Assembly (NCBI RefSeq): GCF_029968015.1
Contig: NZ_JASCIS010000013.1
Span: 62,001-126,000, forward strand
Length of the DNA: 64,000 bases
Direction: 5' to 3'
Source: Streptomyces luteolus
GTDB taxonomy: Bacteria > Actinomycetota > Actinomycetes > Streptomycetales > Streptomycetaceae
Shown here piece by piece: positions 17,944 through 25,964 of the stretch; the stretch's first letter is position 1; every line of letters begins with the position of its first letter. The translations under genes and the position numbers were made by a program. Under the pieces are notes generated by a model, which did not search any database, was not told the DNA's origin, and saw only the letters and a program-made list of their open reading frames with translations.

Positions 17944-20514
17944 ATGGGCACGGAGCAGGAACGGACAAACGTGGCGTACGCAAGCGACGAGAGGGACGCG
18001 AACAACGTGGTGTGGTCGGGCAAGTGGGTCGCTGAGCGACTCGGGGTCGAACTGGACGGCGACGAGCGGCTGCGGGGACTCCTCGGGCTTGCCCTGCGCC
18101 GCAACCCGAAACGGGCCCATCTGCTCGTCTCCCACGTCCTCGGCAAACACGTCCCGCAGTCGCCCGCCCTGGTCTGGCGCTCCGGGTACGACCTGGGCGT
18201 CCGGGTCCGCGCGCTGCTCGGCGACGACGAGGCCCGCCGCTCCGTCGTCCTCGGGTACGCGGAGACCGCCACCGGACTCGGCCACTCCGTCGCGGACGGC
18301 CTCGCCCTCGCCCCGTATCTGCACTCCACCCGGCGGCCCGTCCCCGGCGTCGCGCGCGCGGGCGGTTTCGAGGAGTCGCACTCGCACGCCACCTCGCATC
18401 TGCTGCTCCCCGAGGACCCCGGGCTCCTCGCCGGGGACGGCCCGTTGGTCCTCGTGGACGACGAGTTCTCCACCGGCAACACCGTCCTCAACACCATCCG
18501 CGCCCTGCACGAGCGCTACCCGCGCGGGCGGTACGTCATCGTCGCCCTGGTCGACATGCGCTCGGACGCCGACCAGGGCAGGCTCGCCGAGTTCGCCCGC
18601 GAGATCGGCGCCCGCGTCGACCTGATCGCCCTGGCCTCCGGGACCGTACGGCTGCCCGAGGGCGTCCTGGAGCGGGGGCAGGCGCTGGTCGCCGAGCACG
18701 AGCAGTCCGCGCTGGTCGCCGAACACGAGCAGGCCGCGGCGAGCGTTCCGGTCCGGCAGTCCGCGGTGGGCGTTCCGGTCCAGCGCGACGCGCGCCGACC
18801 CGTGCGCGTGGACCTCGGCTGGCCCGCCGGGGTGCCCGACGGCGGGCGGCACGGCTTCACGGCCGCGCACCGCGAGACCCTTGAGGCGGCCGCGCCCGGC
18901 CTCGCCGACCGGATCGCCGGGGCCCTGCCCGCCGACGCCCGCCGCGTCCTCGTGCTCGGCTTCGAGGAGCTGATGTACGCGCCGCTGCGGCTCGCGGTCG
19001 CCCTCGAGGAGCGCGTGCAGGCCGAAGTCCGCTACTCCACGACCACCCGCTCGCCCGTCCTCGCCGTGGACGACCCCGGCTACGCCATCCGCAGCCGCCT
19101 CGTCTTCCCCGCCCACGACGACCCGGCGGACGGGCCCGGCGACCGGTACGCGTACAACGTCGCGGGCGGCGGCTTCGACACCGTCGTCGCCGTCGTCGAC
19201 TCCACCGCCGACACCCCCCAACTGCACGCCCCCGACGGCCTGTTGGCGCAGCTCGCCCGGCACGCCGAGCACGTCCTGCTCGCGGTCGTCCCGTCCCACG
19301 TCCCCGGCGCGCAAGCCGTCGAGGGCGCCTCCGAACGGCAGGAAAACCCCAGCATGCTGCCCGAACCCCTGCGCGGCCCCGCCTTCTCCTCGTACGCACC
19401 GGACGAGGTCGGCTGGCTGCTCCAGGACCTGTCCGAGGTCGAGCTCGAAGCGCCGACCGAGGAGCGCGAAGAGGCCATCCAGAGCGGCGGCGCGCACTAC
19501 GCCGAGTCGCTGCCGGTCGAGTACCAGCCGAACGAGCAGTACCAGCAGCTGTTCAAGGCCGCCCTGGAGACCTCCGCCGCCCGGATCGCGCGGGCCGTCG
19601 GCGTCGTCACCGAGACCGTCCTCGCCGAGCGGTCGAAGCGTCCCGTCCTGGTGTCGCTCGCCCGCGCCGGTACGCCCGTCGGCGTCCTGATGCGCCGCTG
19701 GGCAGAGCACCGGCACGGCCTCGACCTGCCGCACTACGCCGTGTCGATCGTGCGCGGCCGCGGCATCGACGCCAACGCGCTGCGCTGGCTCGCCGCCCAC
19801 CACGACCCGGCGGACGTCGTCTTCGTCGACGGCTGGACCGGCAAGGGCGCCATCACCCGCGAACTCGCCCAGGCCGTACGGGACTTCGAGGAGGCGAGTG
19901 GCGCCGAGGGCTTCGACCCGGAGATCGCCGTGCTCGCCGACCCCGGCTCCTGCGTACGGACCTACGGCACGCGCGAGGACTTCCTCATCCCGTCCGCGTG
20001 CCTCAACTCCACGGTCTCCGGCCTGATATCGCGCACCGTGCTCCGCGCCGACCTGGTCGGGCCGGACGACTTCCACGGCGCGAAGTTCTACCGCGAACTC
20101 GCCGGAACGGACGTCTCCGGCCACTTCCTCGACACCGTCGCGGCCCGCTTCGACGAGGTCGGCGTGGCCGTGGACGCCCAGGTCAAGGAGGTGCTCTCGG
20201 CGGACCGCGCGCCGACCTGGGAGGGCTGGGCGGCCGTCGAAAGGATCAGCGCCTCGTACGGCATCAACGACGTGAACCTGGTCAAGCCGGGCGTCGGCGA
20301 GACCACCCGCGTGCTGCTCCGCCGCGTCCCGTGGAAGATCCTCGCCCAGCGCGGCGCGGGCGCCGACCTCGACCACGTACGCCTCCTCGCGCGGCAGCGC
20401 GGCGTGGAGGTCGAGGAGGTGGACGGACTCCCGTACAGCTGCGTCGGGTTGATCCACCCCCAGTACACCCGGGGCGCGACCGGCGCCGACGGCAAGGCGG
20501 TGACGGGCCAGTGA
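17944..20514 (+). CDS. Four-domain fusion: phosphoribosyltransferase - TRSP - StiP - PELOTA RNA-binding
   Basis: 856 residues. Domain 1 (about 40-235) is a phosphoribosyltransferase with the PRPP loop VLVDDEFSTGNT (residues 169-180). A linker holds two copies of ALVAEHEQ. Domain 2 (about 285-465) is TRSP, including the literal TTTRSPV at 367-373. Domain 3 (about 500-735) is the StiP/PRTase_1 family with VLVSLARAGTPVGVL and VFVDGWTGKGAITREL. The last 100 residues (PWKILAQRGAGADLDHVRLL) resemble the PELOTA_1 RNA-binding domain. In several bacteria these parts are two proteins, so here substrate channelling is possible. StiP was named as a cysteine protease, but the fold argues for a transferase. 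The stop overlaps the HAD start (GTGA). Confidence 0.88.
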   Translation: MGTEQERTNVAYASDERDANNVVWSGKWVAERLGVELDGDERLRGLLGLALRRNPKRAHLLVSHVLGKHVPQSPALVWRSGYDLGVRVRALLGDDEARRSVVLGYAETATGLGHSVADGLALAPYLHSTRRPVPGVARAGGFEESHSHATSHLLLPEDPGLLAGDGPLVLVDDEFSTGNTVLNTIRALHERYPRGRYVIVALVDMRSDADQGRLAEFAREIGARVDLIALASGTVRLPEGVLERGQALVAEHEQSALVAEHEQAAASVPVRQSAVGVPVQRDARRPVRVDLGWPAGVPDGGRHGFTAAHRETLEAAAPGLADRIAGALPADARRVLVLGFEELMYAPLRLAVALEERVQAEVRYSTTTRSPVLAVDDPGYAIRSRLVFPAHDDPADGPGDRYAYNVAGGGFDTVVAVVDSTADTPQLHAPDGLLAQLARHAEHVLLAVVPSHVPGAQAVEGASERQENPSMLPEPLRGPAFSSYAPDEVGWLLQDLSEVELEAPTEEREEAIQSGGAHYAESLPVEYQPNEQYQQLFKAALETSAARIARAVGVVTETVLAERSKRPVLVSLARAGTPVGVLMRRWAEHRHGLDLPHYAVSIVRGRGIDANALRWLAAHHDPADVVFVDGWTGKGAITRELAQAVRDFEEASGAEGFDPEIAVLADPGSCVRTYGTREDFLIPSACLNSTVSGLISRTVLRADLVGPDDFHGAKFYRELAGTDVSGHFLDTVAARFDEVGVAVDAQVKEVLSADRAPTWEGWAAVERISASYGINDVNLVKPGVGETTRVLLRRVPWKILAQRGAGADLDHVRLLARQRGVEVEEVDGLPYSCVGLIHPQYTRGATGADGKAVTGQ

Positions 20515-21392
20515 GCACCTCCATGAGCAACTCCGTGAGCACCTCCGTGAGCAACTCGGTGAGCGGCTCGTACGGCGCCACCCTCGTCGCCAGCGACCTC
20601 GACCGCACCCTCATCTACTCCGCGGCCGCCCTCCAACTGCCGATGCCCGACGCGGAGGCACCCCGCCTGCTCTGCGTCGAGCTGTACGAGGGCAAGCCGC
20701 TGTCGTACGTCACGGAGGACGCCGCCGAACTCCTCGCCGAGCTGTCCCGGCGCACCGTCTTCGTGCCGACGACCACCCGCACCCGCGAGCAGTACGCGCG
20801 CATCCATCTCCCGGGCCGCACCCCGCGGTTCGCGATCTGCGCCAACGGCGGCCATCTGCTCGTCGACGGCGTCTCCGACCAGGACTGGCAGCGGCAGGTC
20901 GCCGCCCGCCTGGCCGAGGAGTGCGCCTCGCTCGACGAGGTCCGCGCCCATCTGGTGCGCAGCGCCAGTGAGTCCTGGCTGCTCAAGGAGCGGGTCGCCG
21001 AGGACCTGTTCGCGTATCTGGTGGTCGAGCGGGCGCTGCTGCCCGAGGGCTGGGTCAAGGAGCTGTCCGCCTGGGCGGAGGAGCGCGGCTGGACCGTCTC
21101 CCTGCAAGGACGGAAGATCTACGCGGTGCCGAAGCCGCTGACCAAGAGCGCCGCCATGCGCGAGGTCGCCCGCCGCACCGGCGCCGACCTCACGCTCGCC
21201 GCGGGCGACTCACTCCTCGACGCGGACCTGCTGCTCGCCGCCGACCGGTCCTGGCGGCCTGGCCACGGCGAGCTGGCGGACACGGGGCTCAGCGCGCCGC
21301 ACCTGACCGTTCTGGCGCAGTGCGGGGTCGGGGCGGGGGAGCGGATCCTGCGGGAGTTCCTTTACGCCTCCGGCCCCGGCCGGGCCGCCTGA
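20511..21392 (+). CDS. HAD-superfamily phosphatase (ter-associated)
   Basis: 293 residues. HAD motif I is VASDLDRTLIYS (Asp29, Asp31), motif II is FVPTTTRTREQY, and motifs III/IV are LTKSAAMREV and LAAGDSLLDADLL. A cap domain lies between, as in the Cof/SPP-like classes. The context points to dephosphorylation of the metabolite made by the upstream lyase and phosphoribosyltransferase. The N-terminus is unusual: five tandem 12-base units of the type RTGAGCAMCTCS encode repeats like VSTS and VSNS, so five in-frame candidate start codons exist. The first GTG overlaps the stop of the upstream gene. The 3' end overlaps the convergent DedA gene by 104 bases. Confidence 0.9.
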   Translation: MSTSMSNSVSTSVSNSVSGSYGATLVASDLDRTLIYSAAALQLPMPDAEAPRLLCVELYEGKPLSYVTEDAAELLAELSRRTVFVPTTTRTREQYARIHLPGRTPRFAICANGGHLLVDGVSDQDWQRQVAARLAEECASLDEVRAHLVRSASESWLLKERVAEDLFAYLVVERALLPEGWVKELSAWAEERGWTVSLQGRKIYAVPKPLTKSAAMREVARRTGADLTLAAGDSLLDADLLLAADRSWRPGHGELADTGLSAPHLTVLAQCGVGAGERILREFLYASGPGRAA

Positions 21393-21987
21393 TGATTCGT
21401 ACCGCCACGAAGAGCACCACGGCAGCGGTGGCGGCACCGAGGACCACCGTCGAGTACGTGGAGACGTAGTCCGCGACCTGCGTCCAGTTCTCGCCGAGCA
21501 GATATCCGGCGAGGACGAACAGGGTGTTCCAGATCGCGCTGCCGAGCGCGGTGAGCCACAGGAACGTCGGCAGCGGCATGCGCTCCACGCCCGCGGGCAC
21601 GGAGATCAGGCTGCGGAACACCGGGATCATCCGCCCGAAGAACACGGCCTTCGTGCCGTGCCGGGCGAACCACTGCTCGGTCCGCTCGATGTCGGACACC
21701 TTGACCAGCGGCAGCCGCGTGGCGATCGCGATCGTACGGTCCCTGCCGAGCAGCGCGCCGACCCCGTACAGCGCGAGCGCGCCGAGCACCGAGCCCACGG
21801 TCGTCCACACCAGGGCGGCCACGAGGTTCATCTGTCCCGTGCTCGCCGTGAAGCCCGCGAGCGGCAGGATCACCTCGCTCGGCAGCGGTGGGAAGAGGTT
21901 CTCCAACGCCACGAGAAGTCCGGCCCCGGGCGCCCCGAGGGTGTCCATGAGGCCGGTGATCCACCCCGGCGCGGTGCTGTCGATCAT
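21289..21987 (-). CDS. DedA-family membrane protein (VTT domain)
   Basis: 232 residues with about five hydrophobic segments. DedA signatures are ENLFPPLPSEVILPLAGF near the N-terminus (the conserved acidic residues of the re-entrant loop) and FFGRMIPVFRSLISVPAGVERM (the G-R-x-x-P-x-x-R motif). DedA proteins are linked to membrane lipid flipping and proton-motive-force homeostasis. The last 35 residues are a basic, Pro-rich tail (RRPGRGRRRKGT) encoded antisense to the end of the HAD gene, so its coding reality is less certain than the core. Confidence 0.92.
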   Translation of the reverse strand: MIDSTAPGWITGLMDTLGAPGAGLLVALENLFPPLPSEVILPLAGFTASTGQMNLVAALVWTTVGSVLGALALYGVGALLGRDRTIAIATRLPLVKVSDIERTEQWFARHGTKAVFFGRMIPVFRSLISVPAGVERMPLPTFLWLTALGSAIWNTLFVLAGYLLGENWTQVADYVSTYSTVVLGAATAAVVLFVAVRIIRRPGRGRRRKGTPAGSAPPPRPRTAPERSGAAR

Positions 21988-22048
21988 GCGGCCAGGGTAC
22001 GGAGGGGAGCTGAAGCGGAGCTGAAGTCAGGGCGTCGCGCGGTGTGCG

Positions 22049-22267
22049 TCAGCCGCAGCAGCCTCCGCCGCAGCAGCCGCCTCCTCCGCCGGACGCGGGG
22101 GCGGGGCCGGACGAGGCGGCCGCTCCGCCGACGGCCACCGTCGAGAGCAGCTTCACGGTGTCGTCGTGCCCGGCGGGGCAGGCGGCGGGGTCGGACGACT
22201 CGGCCATGGGGCGGCTGAGCTCGAAGGTGTCACCGCAGGTCCGGCAGCGGAAGTCATAGCGAGGCAT
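22049..22267 (-). CDS. FmdB-family zinc-ribbon protein
   Basis: 72 residues. It starts MPRYDFRCRTCGDTFELSRP, the FmdB zinc-ribbon signature, with Cys8, Cys11, Cys30 and His34 as likely zinc ligands. The C-terminus is Gly/Cys-rich (GGGGGCCGGGCCG), which could bind metal. The family was named for a regulator of formamidase expression, but most members have unknown function. The ATG at 22267 is set by family similarity. A decamer tandem repeat lies just upstream. Confidence 0.88.
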   Translation of the reverse strand: MPRYDFRCRTCGDTFELSRPMAESSDPAACPAGHDDTVKLLSTVAVGGAAASSGPAPASGGGGGCCGGGCCG

Positions 22268-22310
22268 GCGGGTCAGGTTAACCGGGGCTGAGTCCGGTGA
22301 ACACCGGCTC

Positions 22311-22380
22311 GGCCCCGCACCGACCCGCACCGACCCGCACCGACCCGCACCGACCCGCACCGACCCGCACCGACCCGTAC
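22311..22380. repeat. Decamer tandem repeat (CGACCCGCAC)
   Basis: Six consecutive copies of CGACCCGCAC occupy 22321-22380, the last with one change (CGACCCGTAC), preceded by a degenerate copy (GGCCCCGCAC). The repeat is non-coding and lies about 45 bases upstream of the FmdB start, where its promoter should be. Confidence 0.9.
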
Positions 22381-22391
22381 CGGCACAGCGA

Positions 22392-22422
22392 ACTCCCCGC
22401 GGAGGCTCCGGCCGCGGGGAGT
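22392..22422 (-). terminator. Terminator after the DUF4383 gene
   Basis: ACTCCCCGCGG at 22392-22402 pairs with CCGCGGGGAGT at 22412-22422 (11 bp, 9-base loop), downstream of the DUF4383 stop on the minus strand. Confidence 0.7.
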
Positions 22423-22497
22423 CCGACTGTGGCGCCGTGTGCCCGGCGCCGGGCCCGGAGGCGTCGGGGCTCGGGGGCGCCTGGGGGGAGGGCCTGC

Positions 22498-23079
22498 TCA
22501 GGTCTTCGTGTCCTCGCCACGTGTTCCGGTACGCGTGCCCAGTTGCGCTTGAGCGAGAGTCCGCTCCTCACGTTCGGCCTGGCCGGGGTGGCGTGCCTTC
22601 CAGTACGGGTTGTCGTGCGGCAGTGCGCTGCCCACCCGCCCGTACATGCCGAAGACCATCAGCATGATGCCGACCACGAAGCTGAACAGGACGTTCTGGA
22701 TCCGGAACGCCAGGAAATTCAGGTCCGTGTCGAGAAGCGCGAGATTCGCAAAGCCGCTGAGGATGAACGCGACGCCCAGGATCATGTTGAGCGTCGAGGC
22801 GAAGTTGCCGCCGATCACCATGCCCGCGAAGAGCAGCAGCCCCACGCAGATGGACAGCACGCTCAGCGCGCCGTTGGTGCTCAGACCGGCGACCTCGTCG
22901 CCCCGGGTGTCGAAGAACCCCACCTTGTCGATCAGGCCGAGAATGCCGAACGCGAGCAGGACGAGCCCGGTGAGGCCCGCGCCGACCCGGTAGACCTTGC
23001 TCAGGCGGTGGTCGACGGGGAGGTGTTCGTTCAGCGTGATCCGCCGCCTGGTGGGGTGGAGCGTTGCGTGTGTGGCCAT
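22498..23079 (-). CDS. DUF4383 membrane protein
   Basis: 193 residues with four membrane helices (TGLVLLAFGILGLI, ALSVLSICVGLLLFAGMVIG, MILGVAFILSGFANLALL, VLFSFVVGIMLMVFGMYGRV). The layout and the NGALSVLSICVG and YGRVG segments match DUF4383, a small actinobacterial membrane family without known function. N- and C-terminal tails are hydrophilic and His/Arg-rich. The ATG at 23079 is preceded by GGGAGGCGGAC, an excellent SD, which excludes the upstream ATG at 23100. Confidence 0.87.
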   Translation of the reverse strand: MATHATLHPTRRRITLNEHLPVDHRLSKVYRVGAGLTGLVLLAFGILGLIDKVGFFDTRGDEVAGLSTNGALSVLSICVGLLLFAGMVIGGNFASTLNMILGVAFILSGFANLALLDTDLNFLAFRIQNVLFSFVVGIMLMVFGMYGRVGSALPHDNPYWKARHPGQAEREERTLAQAQLGTRTGTRGEDTKT

Positions 23080-23214
23080 GTCCGCCTCCCTCGGGTGCAC
23101 GGAGGGCCCTCACTCCGGACGGAGGCTCCGCTCCGTTCCGGAGACCTGCGGTCGCGGGCACCGATCAGCACCCGTGTAGTACCAGGATCCGCCTACCTGG
23201 CCGCGGACGCCACA

Positions 23215-23312
23215 TCGCGCCGAGTACGCCGGTACCTCGCGCCGAGTACGCCGGTACCTCGCGCCGAGTACGCCGGTACCTCGCGCCGAGTACGCCGGTA
23301 CCTCGCGCCGAG
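23215..23312. repeat. 22-base tandem repeat
   Basis: Four perfect copies of a 22-base unit (TCGCGCCGAGTACGCCGGTACC) run from 23215 to 23302, followed by a partial fifth. Each unit contains GTACGCCGGTAC, a dyad with a 4-base centre. It ends about 15 bases beyond the stop of the next minus-strand gene and lies upstream of the DUF4383 gene. Confidence 0.92.
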
Positions 23313-23326
23313 ACAGGGCGCCCGGC

Positions 23327-24742
23327 TCACACCCCCGCGCCGCCGCGTTCCTGCCGGATCTGGGCGACCACGTCGGCCACCGTGTTGCGCACCGCCTCCG
23401 TCTCCGTGAGGAAGTGCCAGTAATCCGGGTGACGGCCCTCCTCCAGGGTGCCGACGGCGCGCTCCAGGCGGGCGACCGCGCTGTCGAGCGGGCGGGCGTG
23501 CCGTGGATCGGGCGTGCTGCGGCCGGCCATCGCGAGCCGCTGCGCGTCCCGGATCGCGAAGCGGGTCCGCTCGATCTCCTGCTGCGGGTTCTTCGCCACG
23601 GCGTTCAGCTGCCGCAGCCGATCGCCCGCCGCGGAGACCGCCTCGTCCGTGGAGTTCAGCAGGGCCCGCACCGTGCTCAGCAGCGCGGTGGCGTCCGGCC
23701 AGCGCTGTTCGTCGCGCGCCTTGCGGGCCTCGGCCAGCTTCAGCTCGGCCTGCTTGACCGCCTCCGCTGCCTGCTCCGGCACCGACTGCAGGTCCTGCCA
23801 GCAGGCCGCCGTGAACCGCCGCCGCAGCTCGCTCAGCACCGGCTCTACCTGCGCGGAGCGCGTGGTCAGCGCCTGCGCGCGGGTACGCAGCGACACCAGC
23901 CGCCGGTCCGTCTCCGCGGCCCGCTCGGGCAGCCGCTCCGCCTCGGCGCGTACGGCCTCGGCGTCCCGCAGCACCCGGTCGGCGCGCTGCAGGGTCTCGG
24001 GCACGCCGTGCTGCCCCGCGCCCTGGTTGAGCTTGGTCAGCTCCGGGCCGAGCGCGGCGAGCCGGGCCGCCAGATCGTCGGCCCGCAGGCCCGAGCCCCG
24101 TACCGCGTCGAGTGCGGTGCTCGCCGCGAGCAGCGCCTGCCGGGCCCGCTCGACCGCCGGAGCGAGCCGCGCCAGCTGCGTCTCCGCCTTGTCGAGCAGC
24201 GCGCCGAGGCTCTGCTCGTACCGGTCGAGCTCCTGCTTGACGCGCACCAACTCGTCCTTGGCGCCGGTCAGTTCGGCCCGCGCCCGGCTCGCGACCGAGG
24301 CCTCCAGGTCGTCCCGGTCCAGATCGTGCGCGTCGACCGCCGTGATGTAGCGGTGGCTGACCTCGTCGATCCGGCGGCCGAGCGCGTCGAAGTCGGCGGC
24401 GACCCGGCGCGCGGCGGGCGAGCTGTCGACGGCCGTGATGGTCTCGATCGAGATCCGCAGATCCCGCTGGGCGGTGTCGAGTTCGTAGAACGCGGCCGCC
24501 GCCGCGTCCTTGGCGGCCTGCGCCTCCGCCCGCGCGCTCTCGCCCCGGCCGCCACCGAACCAGCGCCGCGTCCCGCCCCCGGCGAACGCGGCCGGGAGCA
24601 CGGCCGCGAACCCCGCGAGCAACGGCAGCGGCAGCAGGACGAGTCCGACCGCGTCACGCAGCGCCGCCGCGCGCCGCCGTGGGCGTGATGAGAGGCGAGG
24701 AGCGACCTGCTGCGCGTACGGCTGCGGTGGTGTCGCCGTCAC
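23327..24742 (-). CDS. Membrane-anchored coiled-coil protein of unknown function
   Basis: 471 residues. A hydrophobic stretch at about residues 29-54 (DAVGLVLLPLPLLAGFAAVL) is the only membrane segment. The remaining 400 residues are Ala/Leu/Glu/Arg-rich and strongly predicted to be coiled coil (KDELVRVKQELDRYEQSL, KQAELKLAEARKARDE), with a conserved-looking end (HPDYWHFLTETEAVRNTVAD). No enzymatic motif is visible. The layout suggests a structural or scaffold protein at the membrane. I do not recognise a named family. Confidence 0.82.
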   Translation of the reverse strand: MTATPPQPYAQQVAPRLSSRPRRRAAALRDAVGLVLLPLPLLAGFAAVLPAAFAGGGTRRWFGGGRGESARAEAQAAKDAAAAAFYELDTAQRDLRISIETITAVDSSPAARRVAADFDALGRRIDEVSHRYITAVDAHDLDRDDLEASVASRARAELTGAKDELVRVKQELDRYEQSLGALLDKAETQLARLAPAVERARQALLAASTALDAVRGSGLRADDLAARLAALGPELTKLNQGAGQHGVPETLQRADRVLRDAEAVRAEAERLPERAAETDRRLVSLRTRAQALTTRSAQVEPVLSELRRRFTAACWQDLQSVPEQAAEAVKQAELKLAEARKARDEQRWPDATALLSTVRALLNSTDEAVSAAGDRLRQLNAVAKNPQQEIERTRFAIRDAQRLAMAGRSTPDPRHARPLDSAVARLERAVGTLEEGRHPDYWHFLTETEAVRNTVADVVAQIRQERGGAGV

Positions 24743-24841
24743 TTCTCACTCCCGTGCTGTCGTCCGCCCGGCCTGGGATCCCCTCCCGGCTGAGGCCGGG
24801 CAGCCATTCTCCCACCCGAAGAAGACGAACACACGGGCCGT

Positions 24842-25606
24842 TCAGTTCACACTGACGCTGCCGTCCTCGCTGTGTGCCTCCACCACATGCGCGCTCTGGT
24901 CGTCACGGTCCACGCCCACGTCCACCGAGCCGTCGTCGGACGAGGCCGCCACCTTGTACGCGCCGTCCGGCAGGTCCACCGAGACCGCGCCGTCCCGGCT
25001 GTGCGCCTCGACGCGGTCCGGGACCTCGGCGAGGGCGAGCCGTACCTTGCCGTCCTGGGACCGGGCGTCGACCCGCGCGGAGCGGATGCCGAGGGCCTCG
25101 ACGGCACCGTCGGCGCTGATGAGTTCGAGCGGTCCGGAGGAGTCCTTGACGGTCACCCGCCCGTCGTCGGACCGGATCCGCACGGCGGTACGGAACCCGT
25201 CGGCCGTCACCCGCCCGTCCTTGTTGACCACGTGCACGCCCGCGTCGCGCGGCACCTCGATCCGGTGCCGGGCCGAGCAGTCGCTGACGAACCCGTCGCA
25301 TTTCACGCGGAGTTGCAGCGTGTCGCCGTCCATCCGCCAGGTGGCCTCGGGGCTCTCGCCGAGCACAGTGCGGCCGTCGAACCATCGGGTGACCCGTACC
25401 TGCTCCTCATCGGCGGCCACGACGTCGAGCGCGGAGTCGTCCGAGTCGACGGTCAGGGTCCGCCCCTGCAACGGGAAGGACCGGCGCTCCGGCTCGTCGT
25501 CGCTCCCGGCGCTCGCGCACCCGCCCACCAGGACGACGGCGGCCAGGGCGGCCCCGAGCGCGACGGCCGTGCGCGGCCGCTGGACTCGTGCGGTACGGAC
25601 GCTCAT
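24842..25606 (-). CDS. DUF4097-type beta-repeat lipoprotein
   Basis: 254 residues. A lipoprotein signal peptide ends in the lipobox LVGGC with Cys30. The mature protein is a series of short degenerate beta-strand repeats with D-G-x-V patterns (NKDGRVTADGF, SDDGRVTVKDSSG, SQDGKVRLALAEV, SRDGAVSVDLPDG, SDDGSVDVGVDRD), typical of DUF4097/adhesin-like beta helices. It should sit on the outer face of the cytoplasmic membrane. The role is unknown. Confidence 0.85.
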   Translation of the reverse strand: MSVRTARVQRPRTAVALGAALAAVVLVGGCASAGSDDEPERRSFPLQGRTLTVDSDDSALDVVAADEEQVRVTRWFDGRTVLGESPEATWRMDGDTLQLRVKCDGFVSDCSARHRIEVPRDAGVHVVNKDGRVTADGFRTAVRIRSDDGRVTVKDSSGPLELISADGAVEALGIRSARVDARSQDGKVRLALAEVPDRVEAHSRDGAVSVDLPDGAYKVAASSDDGSVDVGVDRDDQSAHVVEAHSEDGSVSVN

Positions 25607-25795
25607 GTCGGTCTCCCCCAGGGACGGTACGGCGCCCTTCGCCGCGGTCCCTCAGACCGTACGAATCCGCGCTCCCCGCCGGGATCCGGGCCGCCACCGG
25701 ATCCCTGGTGGGGCTCCCCCCCCCGGCGGTCCGCCCCCGGCCCGTACTGGTTTGCGGGGCAGTGCCCCCGGCAGGGTAAGGTGTCCACTCGTCCC

Positions 25796-25867
25796 GGGCG
25801 CGTAGCTCAGGGGTAGAGCGTCGCCCTTACAAGGCGAATGTCGGCGGTTCGAAACCGTCCGCGCCCA
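25796..25867 (+). tRNA. tRNA-Val (anticodon UAC)
   Basis: A 72-base cloverleaf. Acceptor arms GGGCGCG (25796-25802) and CGCGCCC (25860-25866) pair perfectly, the D arm is AGCTC...GAGC, the anticodon stem is TCGCC/GGCGA around loop CTTACAA with anticodon TAC, and the T arm is GGCGG-TTCGAAA-CCGTC. The terminal CCA is not encoded (discriminator A then CCG). Its 3' end faces an integrase gene 97 bases away, so it is the likely integration site of the adjacent element. Confidence 0.97.
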
Positions 25868-25884
25868 CCGGGTATGACCTGGAC

Positions 25885-25918
25885 AGAAGCCCCGCACCAT
25901 GATCGGTGCGGGGCTTCT
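25885..25918 (+). terminator. Terminator after tRNA-Val
   Basis: Perfect 14-bp stem AGAAGCCCCGCACC / GGTGCGGGGCTTCT with loop ATGATC, 17 bases after the tRNA, followed by TCTAGATCATTT. It may also stop integrase transcription from the other side. Confidence 0.85.
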
Positions 25919-25964
25919 TCTAGATCATTTGGGAGATATTCAGGAGATCATCTCCGAAGGGCTC

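Noticed and set aside
22321..23302. Tandem repeats considered as CRISPR arrays
   Set aside because: Units are directly contiguous without spacers and no cas genes are present.
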